NCBI RefSeq assembly: GCF_016653635.2
Contig: NZ_CP067420.1
Span: 825,501-889,500, forward strand
Direction of reading: 5' to 3'
DNA: 64,000 nt
Origin: Skermanella sp. TT6
GTDB taxonomy: Bacteria; Pseudomonadota; Alphaproteobacteria; Azospirillales; Azospirillaceae
Shown: piece after piece, positions 20,215-28,740 of the stretch
Layout of the letters: every line of letters starts with the position of its first letter
Position numbering within the stretch: position 1 is the stretch's first letter
The notes under the pieces: model-generated
What the model was told of the DNA's origin: nothing
Databases searched by the model: none
What the model saw: the letters and a program-made list of their open reading frames with translations, nothing else
Made by a program: the position numbers and the translations under genes

Positions 20215-21624
20215 TCACGAGGGCTCGCGGTCCTTCCCGGCCTCGGGATCGCGGGCCAGCGTGAGCACGGCATGGGCCGCGGCGTCCGCCATCTGGTGGA
20301 GCATGGCGGCGTCTATGTTGGTCAGGTCGTCGCAGGCTTGGTGGTAGCAGGGGTCGTACGGCTGCCCGGCGGTTCCGCCGAACCGGGCGGCCGACTCCTC
20401 CGACTTGATCTCCCCCGCGCCGGTATAGAGCCCGCCGGTCGGGATGCCCGCCCGGGCGAAGGGCGCATGGTCCGATCCGCCGCGCATGGGGGTGGACCCG
20501 GCTTCCAGCCCGGCGGAGTCGAAATAGTCCCGGAAGACCCGCCCGATCGCCGCCGGGCCGTCATAGACCAGGCGGGCGGAGTTGGGCGAGCCCACCATGT
20601 CGAAATTGAGCACGGCGGCCAGCCTGCCGCGTTCCTCCTCCGGCAGGGATTGCAGATGGTGGCGGGAGCCGACCAGCCCGACCTCCTCGGCGCCCCAGAA
20701 GGCGAACCGGACCCGGTTGGCCGGCCGCTCGCCGCCGCCCAGTTCGGCCATGCGGAGCGCGGTCTCCAGCACGACCGCGGAGCCGCTGCCGTTATCGTTG
20801 ATGCCCGGCCCTTCCGGCACGCTGTCCAGATGGGCGCCGACCAGCACGGTGTTCCCGGTGGTCCCCTCCGGCCCGTCGGCCAGGACGTTGCGGCTCGACC
20901 GCGTGCCGGTGCGGGCCTCGACCGCCAGCCGCACTTCCGGCCGGACCTCGCGCAGCCGCGCGCCGAGGTCCGCCGGGACGCCGACGACCGGGACCGGCGC
21001 CGGATCGCCCAATTGGCCGCGGAAGGGTCCCGTGCGCCCTTCCGTGCCCTCGTTATAGATCACGACGCCCTTGGCTCCGGCCGCCGCGGCATGGCCGACC
21101 TTGGTCTGGAAGGTGCAGGTGCCGCGCTGGACCAGGGCGACGGCGCCGCGGGTGAAGCCCTGGAAGTCCGACGCTTCGCAGGCGAGCGGCGAGCCCGACG
21201 GCGGGACCACGGGAGCGGTCACGTCGCCGCTGGCGGAATTGGCGAGGGTCCGGATCTGGTCCCGTTCCACCGCGAAGCCCGGCGCGGCCAGCACGGGCGG
21301 CACGGTCTCCTCGAAGAAGGGGAACTCGAACCGTTCGAACCGGACCGTGTATCCCGCCTGCTCCAGCAGGGCCGCGACATGGTCGGCGGAGAGTTCGTGT
21401 CCGGGCCTTCCGGCGGCCCGGTTGCCGCCGTTCTCCTCGGCGATCCTCTGGAACGAGCGGAGATGGCCCAGCAGGCCCTCTTCCGTCACCGCCTCCCGGA
21501 GTGCCGCGCTGGCCTCGAATTCGGCTGCGGGATCGGCGGCTGCGGGAACGGCGGCGAGGCACAGGGCGCCGGCCAGGACGGCATGGCGCGCGGCGGACAT
21601 CCACGGCGACGCTCCATCACGCAT
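20215..21624 (-). CDS. Exported M28-family zinc aminopeptidase with PA domain
   Basis: Predicted periplasmic or secreted metallopeptidase removing N-terminal residues from peptides. It has 469 residues from ATG at 21624, chosen because GGAG lies 8 bases upstream; an ATG at 21600 is possible. The signal peptide is followed by AAADPAAEFEA. A protease-associated domain (around VALVQRGTCTFQTKVGHAAAAGAKGVVIYNE) is inserted before the catalytic domain. Zinc ligands are in GAHLDSVPEGPGINDNGSG, FWGAEEVGLVGSRH, NFDMVGSPNS and near the C-terminus CYHQACDDL. It resembles Streptomyces and Vibrio-type M28 enzymes. Confidence 0.9.
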   Translation of the reverse strand: MRDGASPWMSAARHAVLAGALCLAAVPAAADPAAEFEASAALREAVTEEGLLGHLRSFQRIAEENGGNRAAGRPGHELSADHVAALLEQAGYTVRFERFEFPFFEETVPPVLAAPGFAVERDQIRTLANSASGDVTAPVVPPSGSPLACEASDFQGFTRGAVALVQRGTCTFQTKVGHAAAAGAKGVVIYNEGTEGRTGPFRGQLGDPAPVPVVGVPADLGARLREVRPEVRLAVEARTGTRSSRNVLADGPEGTTGNTVLVGAHLDSVPEGPGINDNGSGSAVVLETALRMAELGGGERPANRVRFAFWGAEEVGLVGSRHHLQSLPEEERGRLAAVLNFDMVGSPNSARLVYDGPAAIGRVFRDYFDSAGLEAGSTPMRGGSDHAPFARAGIPTGGLYTGAGEIKSEESAARFGGTAGQPYDPCYHQACDDLTNIDAAMLHQMADAAAHAVLTLARDPEAGKDREPS

Positions 21625-21744
21625 CGGATCTGCTCCAGGTTCGGGAAGGCACGATCGGATACATAGGGCCGCGGCGCGGATTGTCCGCCCGGCATGGGAA
21701 ATACCTTGGTTTCGCCCCAATCCCGCGTTCGCGGCCGGACCGGG

Positions 21745-22635
21745 TCAGTCCAGTTCCGCCACCTCGCTGGTGGCGAAGACGCCGGACGCCTTGGCGATGC
21801 TCGGCTCGTAGGGATGGCGCTTGCGCGGGTAGACGCCGCTCAGCCGCTTCACGTAGGCCTCGGTCTCGCGGTAGGGGGGAATGCCGCGGTACCGCTCCAC
21901 GGCACCCTCGCCGGCGTTGTAGGCGGCGGCGACCAGCGCCACGTCGCCCCGGAAATAGGCCATCAGCCAGCGCAGGTAACGCATCCCGCCCTGGATATTC
22001 TCCTTCGGGTCGAAGGGGTCCTTGACCCCGAAGCGCTCGGCCGTGTCCGGGATCAGCTGCATCAGCCCCTGGGCGTTGCGCGGCGACACCGCGTCGGCGC
22101 GGTAGCCGGACTCGATCTGCATGATCGCCAGCACGAAGTCGGGATCGAGGCCGTAGCCCGGCGCCATGGACCGGACCATCTTCTCGATCTTCGCCGGGGC
22201 GGGCAGGTGGCCGGCGCCGCGGACGCCGGGAACGTAGCAGCCCGGCGCCTGGACCTGCTTGACGCCCGCGACCTGCGGGGTCAGCTCGCGGGCTTCCATA
22301 TGGCCGAGTTCGATCGCCCGGCGGATCCAGGCGGCCGCCATGGCCTGGTCGCGCGGCGCGCCCCTGCCGGCGAGGTAGAGCTGGCCGAGCCGGTACGCGG
22401 CGATCGGATGCCCCTTCGCCGCCGCCTGGCAGTACAGGCTGAATGCCCGGCCATGATCCAGGGCGACGCCGATGCCGTTCTCGAACCGCCGGCCCAGTTC
22501 GAACTGGGCCCGCGTGCTTCCGGAATTGGCCAAGGTCTCAAGGGCAAGTACAGTACGATCCGGCGTTGCGGCATATGCGGGAATAGAGCTGAAGCAAAGG
22601 CCGATAATAATCAACGTTCGTCGGATTGCCTGCAT
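21745..22635 (-). CDS. Sel1-repeat lytic transglycosylase
   Basis: Cleaves the glycan strand of peptidoglycan with formation of an anhydro-muramyl end, in the periplasm. It has 296 residues: signal peptide (MQAIRRTLIIIGLCFSSIPAYA), two or three Sel1-type repeats (AQFELGRRFENGIGVALDHG, AAYRLGQLYLAGRGAPRD), then an SLT domain from about residue 150. The SLT motifs are AIMQIESGYRADAVSPRNAQ (catalytic Glu), GLMQLIPDTAERFGV and AAYNAGEGAVERYRGIPPY. The Sel1 part may tether the enzyme to a partner complex. It is in tandem with the M28 peptidase gene (120-bp gap). Confidence 0.92.
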   Translation of the reverse strand: MQAIRRTLIIIGLCFSSIPAYAATPDRTVLALETLANSGSTRAQFELGRRFENGIGVALDHGRAFSLYCQAAAKGHPIAAYRLGQLYLAGRGAPRDQAMAAAWIRRAIELGHMEARELTPQVAGVKQVQAPGCYVPGVRGAGHLPAPAKIEKMVRSMAPGYGLDPDFVLAIMQIESGYRADAVSPRNAQGLMQLIPDTAERFGVKDPFDPKENIQGGMRYLRWLMAYFRGDVALVAAAYNAGEGAVERYRGIPPYRETEAYVKRLSGVYPRKRHPYEPSIAKASGVFATSEVAELD

Positions 22636-22834
22636 TGCCGAGCGACTTTCATTTGATCAAGACTGACCTGTTCGAAGTAACACAGGGCGTCTCGTCGCCC
22701 AAGAGCAACTTTCGGCTATCGGGGAGCCCATCCGGTTCACCCCGATGCCCGCCGATGGCCGCCCCGCTTCTCCGGTCGATACCTTGCGAAGCGGGGCGGC
22801 CCTGACGGCGGCCCTGCCGGCGGACCGGGTCGGG

Positions 22835-24007
22835 TCAGGCCTGGAGGGGAGCCGTCTCGCGCTCCAGCAGGACCGCTTCCGCCTCCGCCGCGATGGCGAG
22901 CGACGCGGTGATGCCGGGCGATTCTATGCCGTAGAGGTTGAGCAGCCCCGGCACGCCGTGCTGGCGCGGTCCCTGGATCATGAAATCGGCGTCGGCCACG
23001 CCGGCCGCGACCAGCTTCGGCCGGATGCCCGCGTAGCCGGGCTGGAGCGCGTCGTCCGGCAAGTCCGGCCAGTAGCGGCGGATCGCTCCGTAGAACTTGT
23101 CGGCGCGGCGGATGTCCACGTCGTAGTTGATCCGGTCGATCCACTCGACGTCCGGTCCGAACCGGGCCTGTCCGGCCAGGTCGAGCGTCAGGTGGACGCC
23201 CAGGCCGCCGGGCTCCGGCACGGGATAGATCAGCCGGCTGAACGGCGCCCGCCGGGCGAGCGAGAAATAGTTGCCCTTCGCCAGGTGGATCGGCGGGATT
23301 GAGTCCGCCGGGATGCCCTGGATCGAGCGCGCGATCTCCTGGGCGAACAGCCCGCCCGAATTGACCACCAGGTTGGCGATCAGGCGGAACGGCTCCGGTC
23401 CGCCCGTCTCGATGATGATGCCGTCGTCGGTGACCCGCCCGCCGGCGACCGGGCTGTTGAAGGCCACCATGCCACCATGGTCCTCCAGCTCGCCCTGGTA
23501 GGCCAGCATCAGCCCGTGGGTGTCCACGATGCCGCTCGACGGGGAATGCAGGGCGCCGACGGTGCGCAGCGCCGGCTCCAGCGCCGCGACGTCGGCGGCG
23601 CCCAGCCATTCCAGGTCGGTCACGCCGTTGGCCCGGGCCTTGGCGTCGATCTCGGCCAGCTTGCCGCGCTGGCCCTCGTCGGTCGCGACCAGCAGCTTGC
23701 CGCAGCGGCGATGGGGAACGCCCCGGTCGGCGCAATAGGCGTAGAGCGCGTCGCGGCCCCGGACGCAGAGCCGCGCCTTCAGGCTGCCCTTGGGGTAATA
23801 GAGGCCGGCATGGATGACCTCGCTGTTGCGGGAACTGGTGCCGCTGCCGATGCAGTCCGACCCTTCCAGCAGGACGACGTCCCGGCCGGCCAGGGCCAGC
23901 TGGCGGGCCACCGCCAGCCCGATCACTCCGGCGCCGATCACCACGCAATCGACTCTCTCCGGCGCCACGCCTTCCAGGGCGAGGTTCGGCTGATTTTCGC
24001 TCATCAT
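22835..24007 (-). CDS. FAD-dependent oxidoreductase, L-2-hydroxyglutarate oxidase-like
   Basis: DAO-fold flavoprotein of 390 residues. The dinucleotide motif is DCVVIGAGVIGLAVARQLAL; NSEVIHAGLYYPKGSLKARLCV and the C-terminal GLLNLYGIESPGITASLAIA match the LhgO/YgaF group, which oxidises L-2-hydroxyglutarate and passes electrons to the membrane quinone pool. Starts at 24010 (GTG), 24007 (ATG) and 24004 (ATG) are adjacent and cannot be separated by the weak ribosome site. No hydroxyglutarate-related neighbour is present, so the substrate assignment rests on overall resemblance. Confidence 0.82.
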   Translation of the reverse strand: MMSENQPNLALEGVAPERVDCVVIGAGVIGLAVARQLALAGRDVVLLEGSDCIGSGTSSRNSEVIHAGLYYPKGSLKARLCVRGRDALYAYCADRGVPHRRCGKLLVATDEGQRGKLAEIDAKARANGVTDLEWLGAADVAALEPALRTVGALHSPSSGIVDTHGLMLAYQGELEDHGGMVAFNSPVAGGRVTDDGIIIETGGPEPFRLIANLVVNSGGLFAQEIARSIQGIPADSIPPIHLAKGNYFSLARRAPFSRLIYPVPEPGGLGVHLTLDLAGQARFGPDVEWIDRINYDVDIRRADKFYGAIRRYWPDLPDDALQPGYAGIRPKLVAAGVADADFMIQGPRQHGVPGLLNLYGIESPGITASLAIAAEAEAVLLERETAPLQA

Positions 24008-24479
24008 CACCTGACTGATCGCTGAAACCCGCGGATCGGCCGGCCTGCGCGCCGGCCCGGTCCGCCAATCCGTCCAGCGGCCACTATGCCGCGCGACAAC
24101 GGGGTGCGTCCATGGCTCGGACGAACGCGCCCAAGAAAGAGGGCGGCGTCCCCTTCGGGGAACACCGCCCTTGCCAGTGCGAGGCTAAACATCGAGAGGC
24201 ATTGGGATAGAGAAACGGTCCGAACCCCACTTCGTCCGGACCCGGCGCCGGGTACTGCAGTAACGACGGTCCGGCGGCGCCGATCCAGACCGTCATCCCG
24301 GGTACGACGGCAATCATGCCGATCAAGGCCGGAGGATCCGCGGTCGAAACCTTCCGCTGTAATCCTCGCCGGTCGGAGAACTATTGGGCGTCCGACCCTG
24401 ATCCACCGAATGCCGAAGTTATACCAGGTTAACATTTACCGCGGGTGGCGCGTTCCCTTGGCCGTCCAAAATTTTCCTT
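24008..24479. other. 470-bp gene-poor stretch with a minus-strand terminator
   Basis: No convincing gene was found. The stretch holds a strong minus-strand intrinsic terminator (24132-24170, listed separately) and a TATAAC box on the minus strand (24418-24423) without a good -35 partner. The only minus-strand open frame here (24084-24326) runs straight through the terminator, so it is unlikely to be coding over its full length. A short untranslated transcript between about 24410 and 24132 is possible. Confidence 0.5.
24132..24170 (-). terminator. Intrinsic terminator, minus strand
   Basis: Read on the minus strand, GGGCGGTGTTCCCC, loop GAA, GGGGACGCCGCCC forms a long near-perfect hairpin (24141-24170, one bulge), followed at once by TCTTTCTT. 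This is the clearest classical terminator of the left half of the window apart from the metN leader. It lies about 310 bp past the stop of the MucR-like gene, so either that message has a long 3' tail or a separate small transcript ends here. Confidence 0.75.
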
Positions 24480-24833
24480 TCAGCGCCTCGTGCCGGCCTT
24501 TCCGAGCGCATTGGCCGGCGTCCATGTCGGCCGACCGCGGCCGGTCCCGTTGATGCCGGTGCGCTGCGGCGCGGGTTTGGCCGCCGCCTTGGGCTTGGCC
24601 GGAGGCGTCATCCGGGCCGGCACCGGCGCCCGCACGGGTGCCGCCTTGGGAACGGAGGCTCTCCGCGCCGGGACGGCAGCCTCCTGCGGCGGTTCTGCGC
24701 AGGAAAGCAGCCCGTGGTAAGCGGTGCGGAAAAGCTGCGGGAAGGCGTCGAAAGTCTCGTTGTGGGATCGGGCATACGACAAGGCGATCTTCGTGGCCAT
24801 CCGGTGGATGTCTGCACGCTCGCTGATGCTCAT
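24480..24833 (-). CDS. MucR/Ros N-terminal-like protein lacking the zinc finger
   Basis: A 117-residue protein starting MSISERADIHRMATKIALSY, with GAGGAG 9 bases before the ATG. Residues about 8-55 (MATKIALSYARSHNETFDAF, then PQLFRTAYHGLLSC) resemble the N-terminal oligomerisation part of MucR/Ros regulators. The Cys2-His2 zinc-finger region that should follow is absent. In its place is a Pro/Ala/Lys-rich tail (SVPKAAPVRAPVPARMTPPA onward) ending GRPTWTPANALGKAGTRR. It is divergent from the MDR gene. It may bind DNA through the basic tail or modulate full-length MucR by hetero-oligomerisation; both are inference. Confidence 0.6.
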   Translation of the reverse strand: MSISERADIHRMATKIALSYARSHNETFDAFPQLFRTAYHGLLSCAEPPQEAAVPARRASVPKAAPVRAPVPARMTPPAKPKAAAKPAPQRTGINGTGRGRPTWTPANALGKAGTRR

Positions 24834-25030
24834 CGGTGGGGGCTCCTCAGTGTCCGCCCGGACAGGGCAATCCTGCCCATTCGGCTGATTAACGCCGGCC
24901 ATGCCGCTGTGTTCCCGCAAGGACTCGCCGAAATTGCGGAAACGGCGGCGGTACTCCGGATCTGCCCGCAACCGCTTCCGCCCGTCGTCGTTAACGTATT
25001 GGAAATCACTCGAGCAGAGAAAGCCAGGCC

Positions 25031-26017
25031 ATGCGAAGTATTCGATACGAGCGCTTCGGCGAGCCATCCGACGTCCTGTTCCTGGAGGAGCGGGAAAAGC
25101 CCCGGCCCGGACCCGGCGAGGCGCTGGTGCGCCTCCGGCTGCGCTCGATCAATCCGGCCGACCTTCTCCAGGTCCGCGGCCTCTACGGCCAGTTGCCGCA
25201 ACTCCCGGCGACCGCCGGGATGGAAGGCGTCGGGGTGGTCGAGGAACTGGGCGAAGGCGTCGGGGAAGGGACCGGCCCGGCGGTCGGCAGCCGGGTCATG
25301 CCGCTGGGGAGCCCGGCCTGGCAGGAATATGCCTGCGTCAAGGCGGCGGCGCTCCTCCCGATCCCGGACGCCATGCCCGACCGGGTCGCGGCGCAGGCCT
25401 TCGTCAACCCGGTCACCGCCTGGCTCATGACGGTGGAGGAGCTGAAGCTCAAGCAGGGCGGCACGGTGCTGGTGACGGCGGCCGGCTCGGCCCTGGGGCG
25501 CATCGTGATCCAGCTTTCCCGGCGTCTCGGCTTCAAGGTGATCGGCACCGTGCGCCGGGCGGCCCAGGCCGACGAGCTGATGGCGCTCGGCGCCCACGCC
25601 GTCGTCTCGACCGCCGACGAGGACCTGCGCGGGCGCGTGCTGGAACTGACCGGCGGCCGGGGCGCCGACGGCGCGATCGAGGCGGTCGGCGGCGCTGTCG
25701 GGGCCGCGGCGGCAAGCGCGCTGGCACCGGGGGGCACGATGCTGGTCTATGGCCTGATGTCGGGCGAGCCGATTCCGGTCCCGGTGTCCGACATGATCTT
25801 CAAGAGCTTGCGGATCAGGGGCTTCTGGCTGGCCGACTGGGCCCGGACGGCGCCGGAGGATGTGCGCCGCGCCGTGATCTCCGAGGTGTTCGGCCTGCTG
25901 GCCCAAGGGGAGATCGATCTTCCCGTGTCCGCCGTCTATGATCTGGCCGATATCCGCGACGCGGTCGTCGCCGCGGAGTCTTCCGGCCGTCCCGGCAAGG
26001 TGCTGCTCGGCGGCTAG
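25031..26017 (+). CDS. Zinc-free MDR-family oxidoreductase (quinone/enoyl reductase-like)
   Basis: Medium-chain dehydrogenase/reductase of 328 residues, starting MRSIRYERFGEPSDVLFLEE. The N-terminal GroES-like part includes GEALVRLRLRSINPADLLQVRGLYG and ATAGMEGVGVVEELGEGV. The nucleotide-binding domain has QGGTVLVTAAGSALGRIVIQ. Zinc-ligand cysteines of alcohol dehydrogenases are missing, so it belongs with quinone reductases or mitochondrial-type enoyl thioester reductases; NPADLLQVRG and NPVTAWLM favour the latter. It is divergent from the MucR-like gene (197-bp gap). Confidence 0.85.
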   Translation: MRSIRYERFGEPSDVLFLEEREKPRPGPGEALVRLRLRSINPADLLQVRGLYGQLPQLPATAGMEGVGVVEELGEGVGEGTGPAVGSRVMPLGSPAWQEYACVKAAALLPIPDAMPDRVAAQAFVNPVTAWLMTVEELKLKQGGTVLVTAAGSALGRIVIQLSRRLGFKVIGTVRRAAQADELMALGAHAVVSTADEDLRGRVLELTGGRGADGAIEAVGGAVGAAAASALAPGGTMLVYGLMSGEPIPVPVSDMIFKSLRIRGFWLADWARTAPEDVRRAVISEVFGLLAQGEIDLPVSAVYDLADIRDAVVAAESSGRPGKVLLGG

Positions 26018-26122
26018 CGCGCCGGGATCCGGGAGCGGGATTTCCGGCGGCGTCCGGGGCCTTTCCCGGCCCTCCGCCCCGGTGCATGGAACCTGTCGAA
26101 GAGAAACGAGGAGGAATCCATC

Positions 26123-26581
26123 ATGAAGACGAACCGCGCTCCGGTCGTGGCGATCCCCGTCATGCTCGGTGCCGTCATGCTCGGCGCCGTCATCGTCGGC
26201 GCCGCCGGACCGCTGGCGGCCCAGCAGTCCGCGCCCGCCGTCACGGCGACTCCCAACCGCCAGATGCAGCCGACCGCCACCGACCGCAACCAGGCTCCGC
26301 CGGCGGCTCCGATGGCTCCCTCTTCCGGCGCCTCGTCCGGGACCCAGCTCAGCCTGGAGCAGGGGCGTCCGTCCGTCGCCGACCGCATGGGCGAGGACCA
26401 GCGCGAGATGGAACTGGTGCAGACCAGCCTTCTGAACCGCTTCGGCGGCATGGGCTTCGCGGAGATGCGCAACTTCCGCAAGATCGGCGAGAACTACGCG
26501 GCCGAGGTGCGGACCGTCGAGGGCGTCTGGATCAACGTCGTGATCGATCCCGCGACCGGCGCGGTCACCGTCCAGCAATAG
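26123..26581 (+). CDS. Small secreted protein with PepSY-like C-terminus
   Basis: A 152-residue protein with a signal peptide (MKTNRAPVVAIPVMLGAVML, then AAGPLAAQQ) and a long Pro/Ala/Gln-rich linker. The last about 60 residues form a compact domain: LLNRFGGMGFAEMRNFRKIG, then NYAAEVRTVEGVWINVVIDP and ATGAVTVQQ. The strand pattern ending in a DPATG turn resembles PepSY-type domains, but the match is weak and the family is not asserted. AGGAGG precedes the start. Periplasmic location is expected. Confidence 0.65.
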   Translation: MKTNRAPVVAIPVMLGAVMLGAVIVGAAGPLAAQQSAPAVTATPNRQMQPTATDRNQAPPAAPMAPSSGASSGTQLSLEQGRPSVADRMGEDQREMELVQTSLLNRFGGMGFAEMRNFRKIGENYAAEVRTVEGVWINVVIDPATGAVTVQQ

Positions 26582-26616
26582 GCGGGTTCTCCGGGGAGCG
26601 CCGCCGTCCGGCCGGC

Positions 26617-28641
26617 TCAATCCAGCAGGCGGTTCCAGGTCCCCATGATCCGGCCGACGCCGGAGCGCCCGGTCAGGTCGTACAGGCGCAGGGGCTGGTC
26701 GACCCGCTGGCCGGCGTCCCGGCCCAAGGACCTGACGGCGACTTCCGATGCCAGCCCGCGGCCGGAGCCGGACAGGGGGCCCGGCAGCAGCCCGAGCGGG
26801 ATGCGGATGCTGATTCCCTGGTCCATCGCCCCGGCACCCGCGTCGGTGACCGTGGCATAGGCGGCGATGCGTACGCCGCCCTCGTACGCGCGGCTCAGCT
26901 CCAGCGTCGCCCCGAGGTCGCCCGCCAGGTAGCGGCCGGCCCTGAGCACGCCGTGGGTCAGGCCGTCGCGGCTCTCGTAATAGACGCTGGCATGGACCGA
27001 GGCGTAGCCCTGGGCCTCGACATAGAGCAGGTTGCCGGGAACCCGCTTCGCCACCAGGTCGGCGTCGGCCCCGGCGGCCCAGCGGGCGCCGAACGGCCGG
27101 TACAGCACCTCGGCCTCCCAGCCGCCGAACATCTCGTCCAGATGGCCCGCGGACAGGCGGGTGTGCCAGTCGGAGACCGGGTTCCACAGCCACGCGGTGT
27201 ACAGGTGGTCGGCCGTGACCGCGACGCCGTCGGCGTACCGGGCGAGGTCGCCGCGCACCGTCGGCAGGCCGGCCTCCCGCTCGTCCCGCCCGCCGGCCGA
27301 CCGGCTATCCGGGTCGCTGCCCAGGTCGCTGCCCAGGTTGAAGCGCAGACCGGCGCCGGTGACGAACCCGCCCGCCAGCCCGCTCGCCACCGCGGCGTCG
27401 AGGGTCGCGCGGTAGGCCGGCGGCCCGGATCGGAAGGCCGGCGACAGGTCCAGCCGCGGGGTCAGCGTGAAGTCCCAGCGTTCGCCCGGCGGCCGCGGCG
27501 GGGCGTCGATGCTCCCGGCGCGGCCCAGTTCCGCCGTGCGCCGGATCTCGGCCGGCGAACCGGCATGGCGCTCGGCGCGCTCCAGGTCGGCGCGCAGGAT
27601 GGACACCGCGGTCCCGTTCAGTTCCGCCGGGCCGAGCACCACGGTCAGCATCTCGACCTCCGCCGGCGCGCGTGCCGCCATGATCCGGGCCGCCCGGCCG
27701 GCCGTGCGCGCGGGCGGCCCGTCGGGAATTTCGTCCAGCCAGACCGTCGCTTCCTCTTCGTCGATCCTGGCCGCCCGGGCGGCCATCCCGGCGGACCGGA
27801 GCGCCGCCAGGATGCGCCGTTCGGCGGTGCGCGGCGTCGTCCTCGCCGGGCGGGCACCCGGCGCGGGGCGCGCTTCCTTCGCCGGCGGGGCCGCGGAGGA
27901 AAGGCGGTCCAGCCCGGCGGGGTCGAGGACGAGGGCGCCCAGCAGCATGGCGGAATGGCCCTGCTCGAGCCCGGCGCCGACTTCGATCCAGGGCAGCGGG
28001 CGCCACGCCAGGCCGACATTCACCGGGAACGGACGGGACAGGCCGGGATGGGCCGCCCGCTCGGCCCGCAGCAGGTCGCCGGTATAGTCGAGCTTCAGCG
28101 ACAGCCCGTCGACCGGGGTCCGGACCTCGACCCCGCCGATCGGCGAGAAACGGGTGCCGAACGGGCTCCCCTGCGCGAACCGGCCCCAGCCGACGCCCAG
28201 GGTCCAGTCGGTGTCGAACCACCGCCGGCTCATCACGAGGTAGCGGGCCGCCTGTCCGCCGGTCTGCAGCAGGCTGCGGGCACCGATCGAGACCTCGGGC
28301 CGGACGGCGTCCTCGCGAAGCAGCCTGAACTTAAGGTCCAATCCGCCCGACTGCCCGCCGGGACGCTCAGGGGTCGCGATCCCGGTGGTCTGCCGGAGCG
28401 TCACCTCCAGGTCCGGCAGGGCCTGCAGCGTGACGAAGCCGTGCCGGTACAGCGGCGTCCAGGACGCGCCCGCCGCCAGCGTCTCGGGCGGCAGCATGCG
28501 GGCGCTGGGGACCTGCAGCAGCCCGGTCCCGCCGGAGTCGGTCAACGACGAACCGGCGCCGGCGGGGAATGACAGGCCGACGGCCAGGAGCGCCGCGACG
28601 CCGGCGAGGGCGTGCCCGCATGACATGGTGGATGGAGCCAT
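26617..28641 (-). CDS. YjbH-family outer-membrane exopolysaccharide protein
   Basis: Large outer-membrane protein of the YjbH family linked to exopolysaccharide production. It has 674 residues with a signal peptide and then the family's N-terminal signature SSLTDSGGTGLLQVPSARML, followed by PETLAAGASWTPLYRHGFV. The centre is low-complexity Ala/Pro/Arg, and the C-terminal half is rich in alternating beta strands (YLAGDLGATLELSRAYEGGV, then RIAAYATVTDAG), consistent with a barrel. The start could be 28641 or 28626. No other yjb genes are next to it; the polysaccharide deacetylase is 4.6 kb away. Confidence 0.85.
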   Translation of the reverse strand: MAPSTMSCGHALAGVAALLAVGLSFPAGAGSSLTDSGGTGLLQVPSARMLPPETLAAGASWTPLYRHGFVTLQALPDLEVTLRQTTGIATPERPGGQSGGLDLKFRLLREDAVRPEVSIGARSLLQTGGQAARYLVMSRRWFDTDWTLGVGWGRFAQGSPFGTRFSPIGGVEVRTPVDGLSLKLDYTGDLLRAERAAHPGLSRPFPVNVGLAWRPLPWIEVGAGLEQGHSAMLLGALVLDPAGLDRLSSAAPPAKEARPAPGARPARTTPRTAERRILAALRSAGMAARAARIDEEEATVWLDEIPDGPPARTAGRAARIMAARAPAEVEMLTVVLGPAELNGTAVSILRADLERAERHAGSPAEIRRTAELGRAGSIDAPPRPPGERWDFTLTPRLDLSPAFRSGPPAYRATLDAAVASGLAGGFVTGAGLRFNLGSDLGSDPDSRSAGGRDEREAGLPTVRGDLARYADGVAVTADHLYTAWLWNPVSDWHTRLSAGHLDEMFGGWEAEVLYRPFGARWAAGADADLVAKRVPGNLLYVEAQGYASVHASVYYESRDGLTHGVLRAGRYLAGDLGATLELSRAYEGGVRIAAYATVTDAGAGAMDQGISIRIPLGLLPGPLSGSGRGLASEVAVRSLGRDAGQRVDQPLRLYDLTGRSGVGRIMGTWNRLLD

Positions 28642-28740
28642 TGCCGACGCGCGTCCCGACCGAAGACGAACCTGGAACCTGCTCCCATTTAGACGCCGTT
28701 GGAATACGATTGCAACCGCCGGGATGCCGCAGCGGCTCGG

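Noticed and set aside
24084-24326. An 80-residue minus-strand frame in the 24-kb gap
   Set aside because: It reads through the strong intrinsic terminator at 24132-24170 and has no domain.
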